From 55-13 sp037190145 (GTDB taxonomy: Bacteria; Armatimonadota; Fimbriimonadia; Fimbriimonadales; Fimbriimonadaceae): a stretch of 64,000 nucleotides of DNA. Made by a program: the position numbers and the translations under genes. Below the pieces are notes generated by a model, which was not told the DNA's origin, ran no database searches, and saw only the letters and a list, made by a program, of their open reading frames with translations. This document shows, one piece after another, positions 33,573 through 41,463 of the stretch. The stretch spans positions 248,001 through 312,000 of the forward strand of contig JBBCJU010000006.1 in the NCBI GenBank assembly GCA_037190145.1, written 5' to 3'. Every line of letters starts with the position of its first letter. Positions within the stretch are counted from its first letter, which is position 1.

Positions 33573-34331
33573 ATGCGAACCAACGACTGGGATGCAACGC
33601 TTTACGATAAAGCTGCCCATTTTGTTACCGACTACGGAGCATCGCTCCTTGATCTCCTTGATCCCAAGCCGGGGGAACGCATACTCGATATTGGTTGTGG
33701 AACAGGCCACCTGACAAACGATATTCGTCAGCGTGGAGCAAAGGTGATTGGTCTAGATTCCTCCGCAAACATGGTGAAAAAAGCTCGCGAGGATTATCCC
33801 GAAATGGAGTTTGTGCAAGCCGACGCAAGCGCCTTTACATTCAAGGAACCTTTCGACGCTATCTTTTCGAACGCCGCTCTCCACTGGGTAACTGATGCCG
33901 AAAATGCCATTTCCTGCATGAGTTCTGCGCTTCGTCCGGGAGGAAGGTTTGTGATTGAAATGGGCGGAAAAGGCAATATCCAGAGTTTGGTGGAAGCCCT
34001 CTTTGCTGCTCTTAAGGAACTCAATTGTGATGACGCCACCCATCGGTGGTTTTTCCCATCCATTGGAGAGTATTCAACGCTTTTGGAGAAGCATCGGATT
34101 GAAGTAACTAGTGCTTGGCTTTATGATCGCCCCACAAAGTTAGAAGGAGATAACGCAATCGTAGATTGGTTCACCCTCTTTCACGATGCCATCCAGGCCA
34201 ACGTGGATGACACACGATTTTCAGAAGCCGTAAAAAGGGCGCAACAAAAGCTGGAACCCACCAACTTAAAAGATGGAGTTTGGTACGCAGATTATCGGCG
34301 ACTTCGGATCGTTGGTAAACGTCTTTCCTAA
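33573..34331 (+). CDS. Class I SAM-dependent methyltransferase
   Basis: A 252-residue methyltransferase. Motif I reads ILDIGCGTGHLT, the acidic loop at the end of strand two GLDSSANMV, then FVQADASAFTF and FDAIFSNAALHWV. The W-D-A-x-L-Y-D opening and SNAALHWV resemble the trans-aconitate 2-methyltransferase (Tam) group. The substrate is not assignable from sequence. It ends 6 bases before a membrane protein gene with which it may be cotranscribed. Confidence 0.85.
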   Translation: MRTNDWDATLYDKAAHFVTDYGASLLDLLDPKPGERILDIGCGTGHLTNDIRQRGAKVIGLDSSANMVKKAREDYPEMEFVQADASAFTFKEPFDAIFSNAALHWVTDAENAISCMSSALRPGGRFVIEMGGKGNIQSLVEALFAALKELNCDDATHRWFFPSIGEYSTLLEKHRIEVTSAWLYDRPTKLEGDNAIVDWFTLFHDAIQANVDDTRFSEAVKRAQQKLEPTNLKDGVWYADYRRLRIVGKRLS

Positions 34332-34337
34332 TCAACA

Positions 34338-35084
34338 ATGGAAGCCCCGCCACCAAACTATGCGGAATATCCGCGACAAGCAATTGAACCCAGAATCCGT
34401 TTTGAGACTTTTGGTGAAGCATGGAAGTTTTTACTAGCCGCTCCCGGTCAATGGATGCTGGCCACGTTCCTCATGCTTCTAATCGCAATCTTGTGTGGCG
34501 CTCCCTTCTACATCCTCGCAATGATGCAGATGTTGGGCAAAGCCAATCCATCTATAGAAGATATTTTTGCTTTTTATGCCTTAAGCATCCCCGCTTTGCT
34601 TATGCTCTACGTTGGGCACGCCATTGCTTTTGCTGGTATGTATCACATGGCTCTAAAGCAAATCCAGGGAAATGCAATTTCCATCAAGGATATGTTTAGC
34701 CTGGGCGGCTCTTCTGTATTTGCACACATTGCAGCCGGCCTCATGATATCCATCGGAGTAGTGATCGGAAGCATTGCTTGCTACCTTCCGGGTTTTATCG
34801 TGGGTGGACTTCTTATGTTTGCCCAACCCATGCTAGTCCACCAGAAAATGAGCCCTTGGCAAGCCCTCACGTCAAGCTGGCATCTGCTTAAAAAGCAAGT
34901 CTGGATGGCAATGGCTTTTTACCTAGTCATTTCGATCATTGCGGGTTTGGGTGGCTTGGCCTGCGGAATCGGAGTCCTTTTCACATATCCGTTGTATCCA
35001 CTGGCCGTTTCCTTGATTTATCGCGACTATATGCAAGCGCTGTACGGACAACCACAGGTCCCAGCGAGTGAACTACACTCCTAA
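34338..35084 (+). CDS. Six-helix membrane protein of unknown function
   Basis: A 248-residue protein with a Pro-rich cytoplasmic start (RFETFGEAWKFLLAAPGQW) and about six hydrophobic helices, with GIACYLPGFIVGG-like and QPMLVHQKMSPWQALTSSWHLLKKQ segments. The latter, a conserved amphipathic stretch between helices, recurs in the frameshifted gene at 31633 (MILASERVSLVEALRKSWSL). This layout is common in poorly annotated bacterial membrane proteins related to DUF975. Overlap of 17 bases with the longest dps frame suggests cotranscription, though dps probably starts further in. Confidence 0.7.
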   Translation: MEAPPPNYAEYPRQAIEPRIRFETFGEAWKFLLAAPGQWMLATFLMLLIAILCGAPFYILAMMQMLGKANPSIEDIFAFYALSIPALLMLYVGHAIAFAGMYHMALKQIQGNAISIKDMFSLGGSSVFAHIAAGLMISIGVVIGSIACYLPGFIVGGLLMFAQPMLVHQKMSPWQALTSSWHLLKKQVWMAMAFYLVISIIAGLGGLACGIGVLFTYPLYPLAVSLIYRDYMQALYGQPQVPASELHS

Positions 35085-35115
35085 CTTTGTCCTATTATTA
35101 GGTGTGGCTAAGGAA

Positions 35116-35592
35116 ATGAAAACCATTCAGAAGAACGAAATTTTTGATGACAAGACAACGGGCAAGATCACCGGCGAACTTCAACCCGTTTTAGTTGAGT
35201 TGATTGCCTTGGGGCTGACTGCTAAACAGGCTCACTGGAATGTGGTTGGTTCCAGCTTCCGTGCAGTGCACCTTCAATTGGATGAAATCCATGCATTCAT
35301 CCAAACAGGAGTGGATACAGTCGCTGAACGAATCTCCGCGTTAGGCGTGCCTCCAAATGGCCAAGCCTGTGATGTCTCAGAAGATGCAAAGCTCAAAGCC
35401 ATTCCCGCCGGATTCCACAATGCAGCTGAGATCATCGATCTGATGACGGCCCGTGTTGCTCAGTCCTGTAAGTTAATCCGCAACCATATGGACAAGATTG
35501 AGGATCTAGACGCCGTTACCTCCGACATGCTGCACAGCATCGTCGAGGGTCTAGAAAAGCAACTCTGGATGCTTCGCGTTCAAGGTATGTAA
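35116..35592 (+). CDS. dps: DNA protection during starvation protein (Dps)
   Basis: Dps forms a 12-subunit shell that oxidises and stores iron and protects DNA. The 158-residue protein has the ferroxidase-site helix AKQAHWNVVGSSFRAVHLQLDEIHAFIQTGVDTVAERISALG, with the His, Asp and Glu ligands spaced as usual, and a C-terminal helix DMLHSIVEGLEKQLWMLRVQ. I chose ATG 35116 after TAAGGA. A longer frame from 35068 would add 16 residues overlapping the upstream gene and is not typical. Confidence 0.93.
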   Translation: MKTIQKNEIFDDKTTGKITGELQPVLVELIALGLTAKQAHWNVVGSSFRAVHLQLDEIHAFIQTGVDTVAERISALGVPPNGQACDVSEDAKLKAIPAGFHNAAEIIDLMTARVAQSCKLIRNHMDKIEDLDAVTSDMLHSIVEGLEKQLWMLRVQGM

Positions 35593-35597
35593 AAACA

Positions 35598-35623
35598 TTA
35601 GGGAGGATGCAAATCCTCCCTAA
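35598..35623 (+). terminator. Terminator hairpin after dps
   Basis: Perfect 11-base arms TTAGGGAGGAT (35598-35608) and ATCCTCCCTAA (35613-35623) close a GCAA tetraloop six bases after the stop. Confidence 0.7.
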
Positions 35624-35626
35624 TTA

Positions 35627-35648
35627 GACCGCGAGTGCCCTCACTCGC
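35627..35648. repeat. Hairpin repeat, copy 2 (GTG-CCCT-CAC type)
   Basis: GACC is followed by GCGAGTG (35631-35637), CCCT and CACTCGC (35642-35648). Compared with the copy at 24861-24884 the stem gains an A-T pair while loop and base stay the same. Both lie near terminators behind small genes. Confidence 0.5.
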
Positions 35649-35672
35649 TACTGTGTGGTTGTTAGAACGGTT

Positions 35673-36485
35673 CTAAACCGTCGACTTAAGTCCGTCCAAA
35701 ACTTGTCGAATACTCCAGTTATTCTTTTCGAGCAGGTCAGTTGCTTCGTCAAATGTGACTGGCGCAAGCTCGGTGACGATGCGAGCGCATCGTTCTTTCA
35801 GCTTGAGATTCTTGGCTTTCACATCTACCATCAGATTCTCAATGACCTTGCCAGCCTTTACCATAGCACCCGTGCTAATGCGATTAAGAATCAGCTTCTG
35901 AGATGTCCCAGCTTTCAGCCGTGTGGAGCCGGTTAATATCTCTGGACCAGTGTCCAACAAGATCGGGTGATCAGCGAGTTCTAAGAGGGGAGCCCCTTTG
36001 TTGTTGGCAATTCCGCATGTCCAGATTCCTTTCTGTTTCGCATGTCGAATTCCCCCCAAAACATAGGGAGTTGTGCCGCTCGCTGCCAGTCCAATCACGA
36101 CATCACGTGTATCTACCCTAAGGTCGTTGAGGGCAACTACCGCTTGATGAGGATCATCCTCGGCATCCTCTACCGCTTTAGAGCTGGCCGCAAAGCCTCC
36201 TGACACCAAAGCCACAAATCGGTCGGCGTCCACGCCAAAGGTAGGAGGCATCTCTGCCGCATCCATCGTCGCAATCCGACCGCTGGTTCCAGAGCCAAGA
36301 TAGATGGTCCGCCCGCCTTTAAGAAAAGCCTCACTCACTCGGTCAATCGCGATCGCAATCGAATCTTCAGCGGCTTGCAAGGCTCGAAGCACAATGGCTT
36401 CTTCCTCATTCATCAACCGAACCATGTCTCGAGAAGACATTTGGTCAAGCCCGTAAGAACGAGGATTTCGAGACTCAGTTGACAT
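35673..36485 (-). CDS. murQ: N-acetylmuramic acid 6-phosphate etherase
   Basis: MurQ cleaves the lactyl ether of MurNAc-6-phosphate to give GlcNAc-6-phosphate and D-lactate in cell-wall recycling. The 270-residue protein has the SIS-type sugar-phosphate motif LGSGTSGRIA, the catalytic Glu in DAAEMPPTFG, then GLAASGTTPYVLGGI and STRLKAGTSQKLILNRISTG. It is slightly shorter than E. coli MurQ at the N-terminus. Its start overlaps the end of the BadF-type kinase gene by 11 bases, so the two enzymes are made together: kinase first, then etherase. Confidence 0.95.
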   Translation of the reverse strand: MSTESRNPRSYGLDQMSSRDMVRLMNEEEAIVLRALQAAEDSIAIAIDRVSEAFLKGGRTIYLGSGTSGRIATMDAAEMPPTFGVDADRFVALVSGGFAASSKAVEDAEDDPHQAVVALNDLRVDTRDVVIGLAASGTTPYVLGGIRHAKQKGIWTCGIANNKGAPLLELADHPILLDTGPEILTGSTRLKAGTSQKLILNRISTGAMVKAGKVIENLMVDVKAKNLKLKERCARIVTELAPVTFDEATDLLEKNNWSIRQVLDGLKSTV

Positions 36486-37371
36486 GCGCCATTTCCTTGG
36501 CCAGCATCACCGCGCCATATACGGGAGGTTTCACAATCCTTTGCACTTCTAGTTTCATAGTTGGCAGTTTTTCGCCCAGTCTGCGACCAAAAACTTCACG
36601 GAACTGGGGCGCATTTTGCCAAAGTCCCCCTGCTAAGGTCACTTTCAGGGATTCCGACTGGCTTAAATGTCGAGTGGTATGGGTCACAACAATGTCAACC
36701 AGGCTAGCCATCTGGTTCTCAATAACTTGAATTGCATAGGGGATCCCTTCCTTTGCGTCACTGCCTAAAGGTTTTGCAAGCTTTGCAAGAGCAGATTGTG
36801 CGGAAGGAAGTTGATAGAGGCGGCTTACAATGGCTGCTTCTTCAAGGGATTCAAAATGCTTTAACAGAGCTTCCTTCATCGAATCGGTCGCTTCAGTAGG
36901 TGCACTCAAATAATGGAGAAGTGCTTGCCGGCCAAATTGATACGCCGAACCCTCATCGCCCAAAATATATCCTCGGCCCCCGCTTTTCACCATCTTGCCA
37001 TCCACTCGGGAGCAAACAAGCGAACCTGTGCCCGCGATCACACACACATCCGTGCCTGTTTCGCTTGCGGAGAAAGCTGCCGCATAATCTGGTTCGGCGT
37101 GAACTCGACTTTGGGGGTAGAGGGCAGAAAGATAGCTCTCTGCACGCCGACGGTCATTGTCGGTCAAGAGTCCAGCAAAGCATCCGCAAACAAAATCTGC
37201 TTCTGGGCATTCACGAGTTGCCTGAAGTAGGTTCGAACGGAGTCGACGCTCTGGCGTAGACACGAGATTAGCGGACCCTGCTTGGCCCTGATGGATGACT
37301 TGGCCTTGTTGATCGAGCGCCATCGCCCTGGACGATGATCCACCGCAATCCAGCCCGAGAAAAATCGGCAT
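36475..37371 (-). CDS. BadF/BadG-type amino-sugar kinase (GlcNAc/MurNAc kinase-like)
   Basis: A 298-residue ASKHA-fold kinase. It opens FLGLDCGGSSSRAMA (phosphate 1), has VIAGTGSLVCSR (phosphate 2) and GGRGYILGDEGSAYQFG, then LAGGLWQNAPQF (adenosine). This family includes human GlcNAc kinase and the clostridial MurK, which phosphorylates MurNAc and GlcNAc. I start at ATG 37371 rather than an upstream frame at 37407. The overlap with murQ by 11 bases strongly suggests MurNAc as substrate here, giving MurNAc-6-phosphate for MurQ. Substrate is inferred from context. Confidence 0.85.
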   Translation of the reverse strand: MPIFLGLDCGGSSSRAMALDQQGQVIHQGQAGSANLVSTPERRLRSNLLQATRECPEADFVCGCFAGLLTDNDRRRAESYLSALYPQSRVHAEPDYAAAFSASETGTDVCVIAGTGSLVCSRVDGKMVKSGGRGYILGDEGSAYQFGRQALLHYLSAPTEATDSMKEALLKHFESLEEAAIVSRLYQLPSAQSALAKLAKPLGSDAKEGIPYAIQVIENQMASLVDIVVTHTTRHLSQSESLKVTLAGGLWQNAPQFREVFGRRLGEKLPTMKLEVQRIVKPPVYGAVMLAKEMAHVN

Positions 37372-37496
37372 GGGACGACTCGTTATACCTCTGAAACTAA
37401 GCCACAAAAAACCAACAGCTAGGTCTTAGAATAAAAACATCTCAACTGGTACCCTGAAATCAAATTCCTAACGGACAACGGAGTTCTTTATTCAAT

Positions 37497-38675
37497 ATGG
37501 AAAACGCAGTTATTCTTGCTGGGGCACGAACCCCGATTGGTTCTTTTTCAGGCAATCTTTCTTCCTTTTCTGGGCCTCAACTGGGCGCTATCGCCATCAA
37601 GGAGGCTTTGTTGAGAGCCGGTGTTTCGCCGGACAAGGTAGATGAAGTCCTGATGGGAAGTGTCTTAACGGGCGGGGTCGGTCAAGCTCCAGCTCGCCAA
37701 GCCTCACTTGGGGCTGGACTACCTAATTCGGTTCCTTGCACCACGGTAAACAAGGTTTGCGGCAGCGGAATGAAGACCATCATGATGGCGGCGCAAGCCA
37801 TTCGCTGTGGAGATGCCAGCGTAGTGGTGGCAGGTGGCATGGAGTCCATGACAAATGCTCCTTACGCACTCGACAAAGCCCGATCGGGTTATCGCATGGG
37901 GAACGGAACCCTCTTGGACTTGATGATCCACGATGGACTCTGGGATCCCTATCACAACGTTCACATGGGTTCGGTTGGGGATAAGACTTCTCAGGAGTTT
38001 AACGTCACTCGCGAACAGCTTGACGAGTTTGCCGCCGAAAGCTATCGCCGCGCGCTAGATGCTCAAGCAAGCGGAAGGTTCACCGATGAAATCGTAGGAG
38101 TCTCTGTTCCCCAAAGAAAAGGCGACCCTCTAGTGATAAGCCAGGACGAAGAGCCGGGCAAGGGTGATCCTTCCAAGCTACCAAACCTTCGCGCAGCATT
38201 CAACAAAGATGGAGTCACTACCGCAGGTAACGCTAGCTCCATCAATGATGGGGCGGCGGCTGTCGTTGTCACCAGCGAGTCCGAAGCATCCCGAATGGGA
38301 GCAAAGCCACTGGGAAGGATCGTAGCTTATTCGCAGCATGCTCAAGAACCAGAGTGGTTTACAACGGCTCCAGCTTTTGCAATTCAAAAGCTTCTGGACA
38401 AGCAAGGTCTCAAGGCGTCTGATATCGACCTTTTCGAGGTAAACGAAGCCTTCTCCGTGGTAGCGATGGTTGTTGCCGACAAGGTGGGAATTCCTCACGA
38501 AAAGTTGAACGTCAACGGTGGCGCCGTCGCTATTGGACATCCCATTGGGATGACCGGAACTCGACTGGTTTTGACTGCCTTGCACGAACTCAAGCGACGA
38601 GGTGGGCGCTACGCCATCTGTTCACCGTGCATCGGGGGCGGGGAAGCCACCGCCATCCTTCTCGAAGCAATGTAA
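37497..38675 (+). CDS. Acetyl-CoA C-acetyltransferase (thiolase)
   Basis: A 392-residue thiolase. The acyl-accepting Cys88 lies in NKVCGSGMKT, the catalytic His in NVNGGAVAIGHPIGMTGTR, and the second Cys in CSPCIGGGEATAILLE. It catalyses reversible condensation of two acetyl-CoA to acetoacetyl-CoA, for fatty-acid or polyhydroxybutyrate metabolism or the mevalonate route. No accompanying beta-oxidation or PHB genes are in the window, so the pathway is open. A strong hairpin ends it. Confidence 0.95.
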   Translation: MENAVILAGARTPIGSFSGNLSSFSGPQLGAIAIKEALLRAGVSPDKVDEVLMGSVLTGGVGQAPARQASLGAGLPNSVPCTTVNKVCGSGMKTIMMAAQAIRCGDASVVVAGGMESMTNAPYALDKARSGYRMGNGTLLDLMIHDGLWDPYHNVHMGSVGDKTSQEFNVTREQLDEFAAESYRRALDAQASGRFTDEIVGVSVPQRKGDPLVISQDEEPGKGDPSKLPNLRAAFNKDGVTTAGNASSINDGAAAVVVTSESEASRMGAKPLGRIVAYSQHAQEPEWFTTAPAFAIQKLLDKQGLKASDIDLFEVNEAFSVVAMVVADKVGIPHEKLNVNGGAVAIGHPIGMTGTRLVLTALHELKRRGGRYAICSPCIGGGEATAILLEAM

Positions 38676-38698
38676 GGATCGTATATGTCCTGGTTGTA

Positions 38699-38742
38699 AA
38701 AAAGAAACCCCTTGGTTCACTCGAACCAAGGGGTTTCTTTTT
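38699..38742. terminator. Strong bidirectional terminator
   Basis: Perfect 20-base arms at 38699-38718 and 38723-38742 with an ACTC loop and A- and T-runs at the two ends, so it works on both strands. It separates the convergent thiolase and Gfo/Idh/MocA genes. Confidence 0.9.
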
Positions 38743-38752
38743 GGTGAGTTCC

Positions 38753-40009
38753 TTATTGGAACTTTGTCTTGCCTGGTACTGCAACCGAAGCAACCGGAAT
38801 GGATCCCATCTCGAATTTGCCTGGTACTAGAACTTCGGTCGAGTTCAATGCTTGGTCCCAAGTGATCTGCTTACCGGTGTAAGCAGACATGCGACCCATG
38901 ATGGCAGTGAGAGTGCTCTCTGCAACCTGAACGCCCTCGTTGATTCTCTTGCCACCCTTAATCGCTGCGTAGAGATTCACATGCTCTTGAACGTAGTGGT
39001 TTGGATTTTCTCCCGAGTACTTGAACTCTTTTTCGCCCCAAATGGAGTTTGCCGCATTAGAGCGTCCCTTCGTGCCTACGATGAATTCGGAGACGCGTGA
39101 GTCTGTTCCATCAATCTGGCGGCACATGCTCACCATCTTCACGCCGTTCTCGTATTCGTATTCGGTTGCGAAGTGGTCAAATACATGCCCGTAAGCTGAT
39201 TCAGTTCGCACCTGGCGTCCACCAAGGCTAAGGGCTCGCACGGGGTGGCCTTTCATCGCCCAGTTACAGACGTCAATGTTGTGAACGTGCTGCTCAACAA
39301 TATGGTCGCCGGAGAGCCAGGCGAAGTAGAGCCAGTTTCGTAGCTGCCACTCCATGTCGGACCAGTTCTCTTGTCGTGGATTCATCCAGAGGCCGCCTTG
39401 ATTCCAGTAGGCATACATGGCGGTGATGGCTCCGATATCGCCGTTGTGGATTCGCTCCATAGTAGCGCGGTAGTCCTTTCCGTGTCGGCGCTGGGTTCCG
39501 GCGACAACATTCAATCCCTTGGTGTCTGCGAGCTTGGCTGCCTCGATAACCATGCGGATGCCTGGGCCATCAGTCGCTACAGGCTTCTCCATGAATACGT
39601 GCTTGCCTGCCTCGATAGCGGCCTTGAAATGGGTAGGGCGGAATCCGGGAGGAGTAGCGAGAATAACAACGTCGCAGCCGCTGGCGATAACTCCCTTGTA
39701 GGCATCAAAGCCAACGAAGGTTCGATCATCCGTAACCTGGAATCGCTCTTTTGCGTGGTTCTTCAGGTTGTTCTTGGAGCCACTCATCCGGTCAGGGAAA
39801 ACGTCGCCCATCGACCAGATAACCACATCCTTGTCCGCGCTAAGTGCGTCACCTGCTGCACCGGAACCTCTTCCTCCGCATCCAATAACGCCCACCTTGA
39901 TCGGGGCGGCTCCTGCCGCAAAAACGCCGGTTGGAATGGCCATGGCTGCTGTTGCTAGAGCCGAGTTTTGAAGGAACTTCCTTCGGGACAAATCATCGCT
40001 GAAATTCAT
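38753..40009 (-). CDS. Tat-exported Gfo/Idh/MocA family oxidoreductase
   Basis: A 418-residue secreted oxidoreductase. The N-terminus SRRKFLQNSALATAAMAI is a twin-arginine signal. A Rossmann motif VGVIGCGGRGSGAAG and the EKP motif (HVFMEKPVATDG) follow. The HIVEQHVHNIDVCNW segment in the C-terminal domain carries the expected catalytic His. Such exported members are typical of Planctomycetes and relatives and act on sugars or inositol derivatives using tightly bound NAD(P). The exact substrate is unknown. It seems monocistronic. Confidence 0.9.
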   Translation of the reverse strand: MNFSDDLSRRKFLQNSALATAAMAIPTGVFAAGAAPIKVGVIGCGGRGSGAAGDALSADKDVVIWSMGDVFPDRMSGSKNNLKNHAKERFQVTDDRTFVGFDAYKGVIASGCDVVILATPPGFRPTHFKAAIEAGKHVFMEKPVATDGPGIRMVIEAAKLADTKGLNVVAGTQRRHGKDYRATMERIHNGDIGAITAMYAYWNQGGLWMNPRQENWSDMEWQLRNWLYFAWLSGDHIVEQHVHNIDVCNWAMKGHPVRALSLGGRQVRTESAYGHVFDHFATEYEYENGVKMVSMCRQIDGTDSRVSEFIVGTKGRSNAANSIWGEKEFKYSGENPNHYVQEHVNLYAAIKGGKRINEGVQVAESTLTAIMGRMSAYTGKQITWDQALNSTEVLVPGKFEMGSIPVASVAVPGKTKFQ

Positions 40010-40157
40010 AGCTAACCTCTATCGTTATTGTAACCGCTAAAATCGATGCTAAAACAAGCCTCGCCAGGCTCAATCAAAGATAGTTTGTAGAGCCTTACAA
40101 TACTTATGCTATATCGCTGACGCTTGGAAGGCTAAACCGCTACCTAAAAGTAGATGC

Positions 40158-41375
40158 ATGATAGGTAATCTTCGCCCCATGCTGACCGCCGCTTTGTTCA
40201 GCCTTGCTTTGATGACAGCTCCTCTGCAACACCGAAACAGATCGACGCTTACGGGTATTGATGTCTTGGCCCAAGACGGCTTTAAGTCGCTTAGCGGGAA
40301 GCGCGTTGGATTGATCACCAACCATACCGGACTAGATCGCGAGGGACGGAGAACCATTGATGTGATGCTTGCTGGCGGAGTGAAGCTAACTGCATTATTC
40401 TCGCCCGAGCATGGGTTCGCAGGAACTGAAGATAGGGGTGGATTGGGAGATGTTGTAGATACCAAGACCGGGTTAAAGGTTTATAGCCTCTATGGAGACA
40501 CAAAGCGCCCATCTTCGCAGGTTCTGGCGAACCTAGACGCATTGGTCTTTGACATCGCGGATGTGGGGGTGAGGTTCTACACTTATGAAACCACCATGGC
40601 CTACGGGATGGAGGAAGCGGCAAAGGCTAACATTCCTTACTTCGTATTAGACCGCCCGAATCCAATAAACGGACTTCGGGTGGAAGGGCCCCTTCTTGGA
40701 GAGGGGAACACCTCGTTTGCTGGCTATCATCCCGGAACTCCTGCAAGACATGGAATGACGATGGGCGAGCTAGCTCAAATGTTTAATGTCGAGCGCAAGA
40801 TTGGGGCAAACCTTACCGTTGTCCAGATGAAGGATTGGCGAAGAGGTGACTGGTTTGACTCGACGGGTCTGGGTTGGGTAAATCCTTCACCCAACATGAG
40901 GAGCCTGAAGGCTGCCATTTTGTATCCGGGAGTCTGCCTCATTGAGTTCTCTCCCAACATTTCTGTGGGCCGAGGAACAGATTCCCCGTTTGAACAGTTT
41001 GGAGCCGACTTTATCAAAGGCAGAGACCTCGCCGCTTACCTGAACGCCCGCAAGCTGGGTGGACTCAGGTTCTATGGAACCAGTTTTACGCCTTACGAAT
41101 CCAGATTCAAAGGCACTCTGATTGAAGGGGTGAGAATCGAAATCACAGATCGAGAACGCGTCGAATCTGTTAAGCTAGGAATTGAGCTGGCGTGCGCCAT
41201 TGAGAAGCTCTATCCCAACAAAGTCGACTGGTCAACGGCAAAGAAGCTGATCGGGAGTGACGATACCGTTCGCCGGATTGATTCCGGCGAAGATCCTGTA
41301 TCGATTATGAAGTCGCTAGATGCTCCACTGAATGAGTTTAAGAAAGTGCGGGCCAAGTATTTGATATATCGATGA
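40158..41375 (+). CDS. namZ: Exo-beta-N-acetylmuramidase (DUF1343, NamZ-like)
   Basis: A 405-residue secreted protein with signal peptide (LTAALFSLALMTAP). It has the DUF1343 signatures GKRVGLITNHTGLD, LFSPEHGFAG, LDALVFDIADVGVRFYTYETTM and VLDRPNPINGLRVEGPLL, with NPSPNMRSL and LIEFSPNISVGRGTDSPFEQFGA further on. Family members from Bacillus (NamZ) and Tannerella release MurNAc from the non-reducing ends of peptidoglycan fragments. Its product would be the substrate of the nearby kinase and MurQ. The gene is 3 kb away from those two but shares their pathway. Confidence 0.88.
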   Translation: MIGNLRPMLTAALFSLALMTAPLQHRNRSTLTGIDVLAQDGFKSLSGKRVGLITNHTGLDREGRRTIDVMLAGGVKLTALFSPEHGFAGTEDRGGLGDVVDTKTGLKVYSLYGDTKRPSSQVLANLDALVFDIADVGVRFYTYETTMAYGMEEAAKANIPYFVLDRPNPINGLRVEGPLLGEGNTSFAGYHPGTPARHGMTMGELAQMFNVERKIGANLTVVQMKDWRRGDWFDSTGLGWVNPSPNMRSLKAAILYPGVCLIEFSPNISVGRGTDSPFEQFGADFIKGRDLAAYLNARKLGGLRFYGTSFTPYESRFKGTLIEGVRIEITDRERVESVKLGIELACAIEKLYPNKVDWSTAKKLIGSDDTVRRIDSGEDPVSIMKSLDAPLNEFKKVRAKYLIYR

Positions 41376-41417
41376 ACCGACTCTCTTTTTGACCAGAGAT
41401 TGGTTTGATATATCGAT
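41361..41417. repeat. Direct repeat of 14 bases
   Basis: TTTGATATATCGAT occurs at 41361-41374, including the NamZ stop, and again at 41404-41417. This may be remains of a small duplication at the gene end. Confidence 0.5.
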
Positions 41418-41425
41418 TTACCATC

Positions 41426-41463
41426 GGCACCACCTTAGGTTCTAATGAACCTAAGGTGGTGCC
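41426..41463. terminator. Bidirectional terminator hairpin
   Basis: Perfect 17-base arms (41426-41442 and 41447-41463) close a TAAT loop. The stop codon of the minus-strand gene lies in the right arm. It separates the convergent NamZ gene and the unknown secreted protein gene. Confidence 0.75.
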
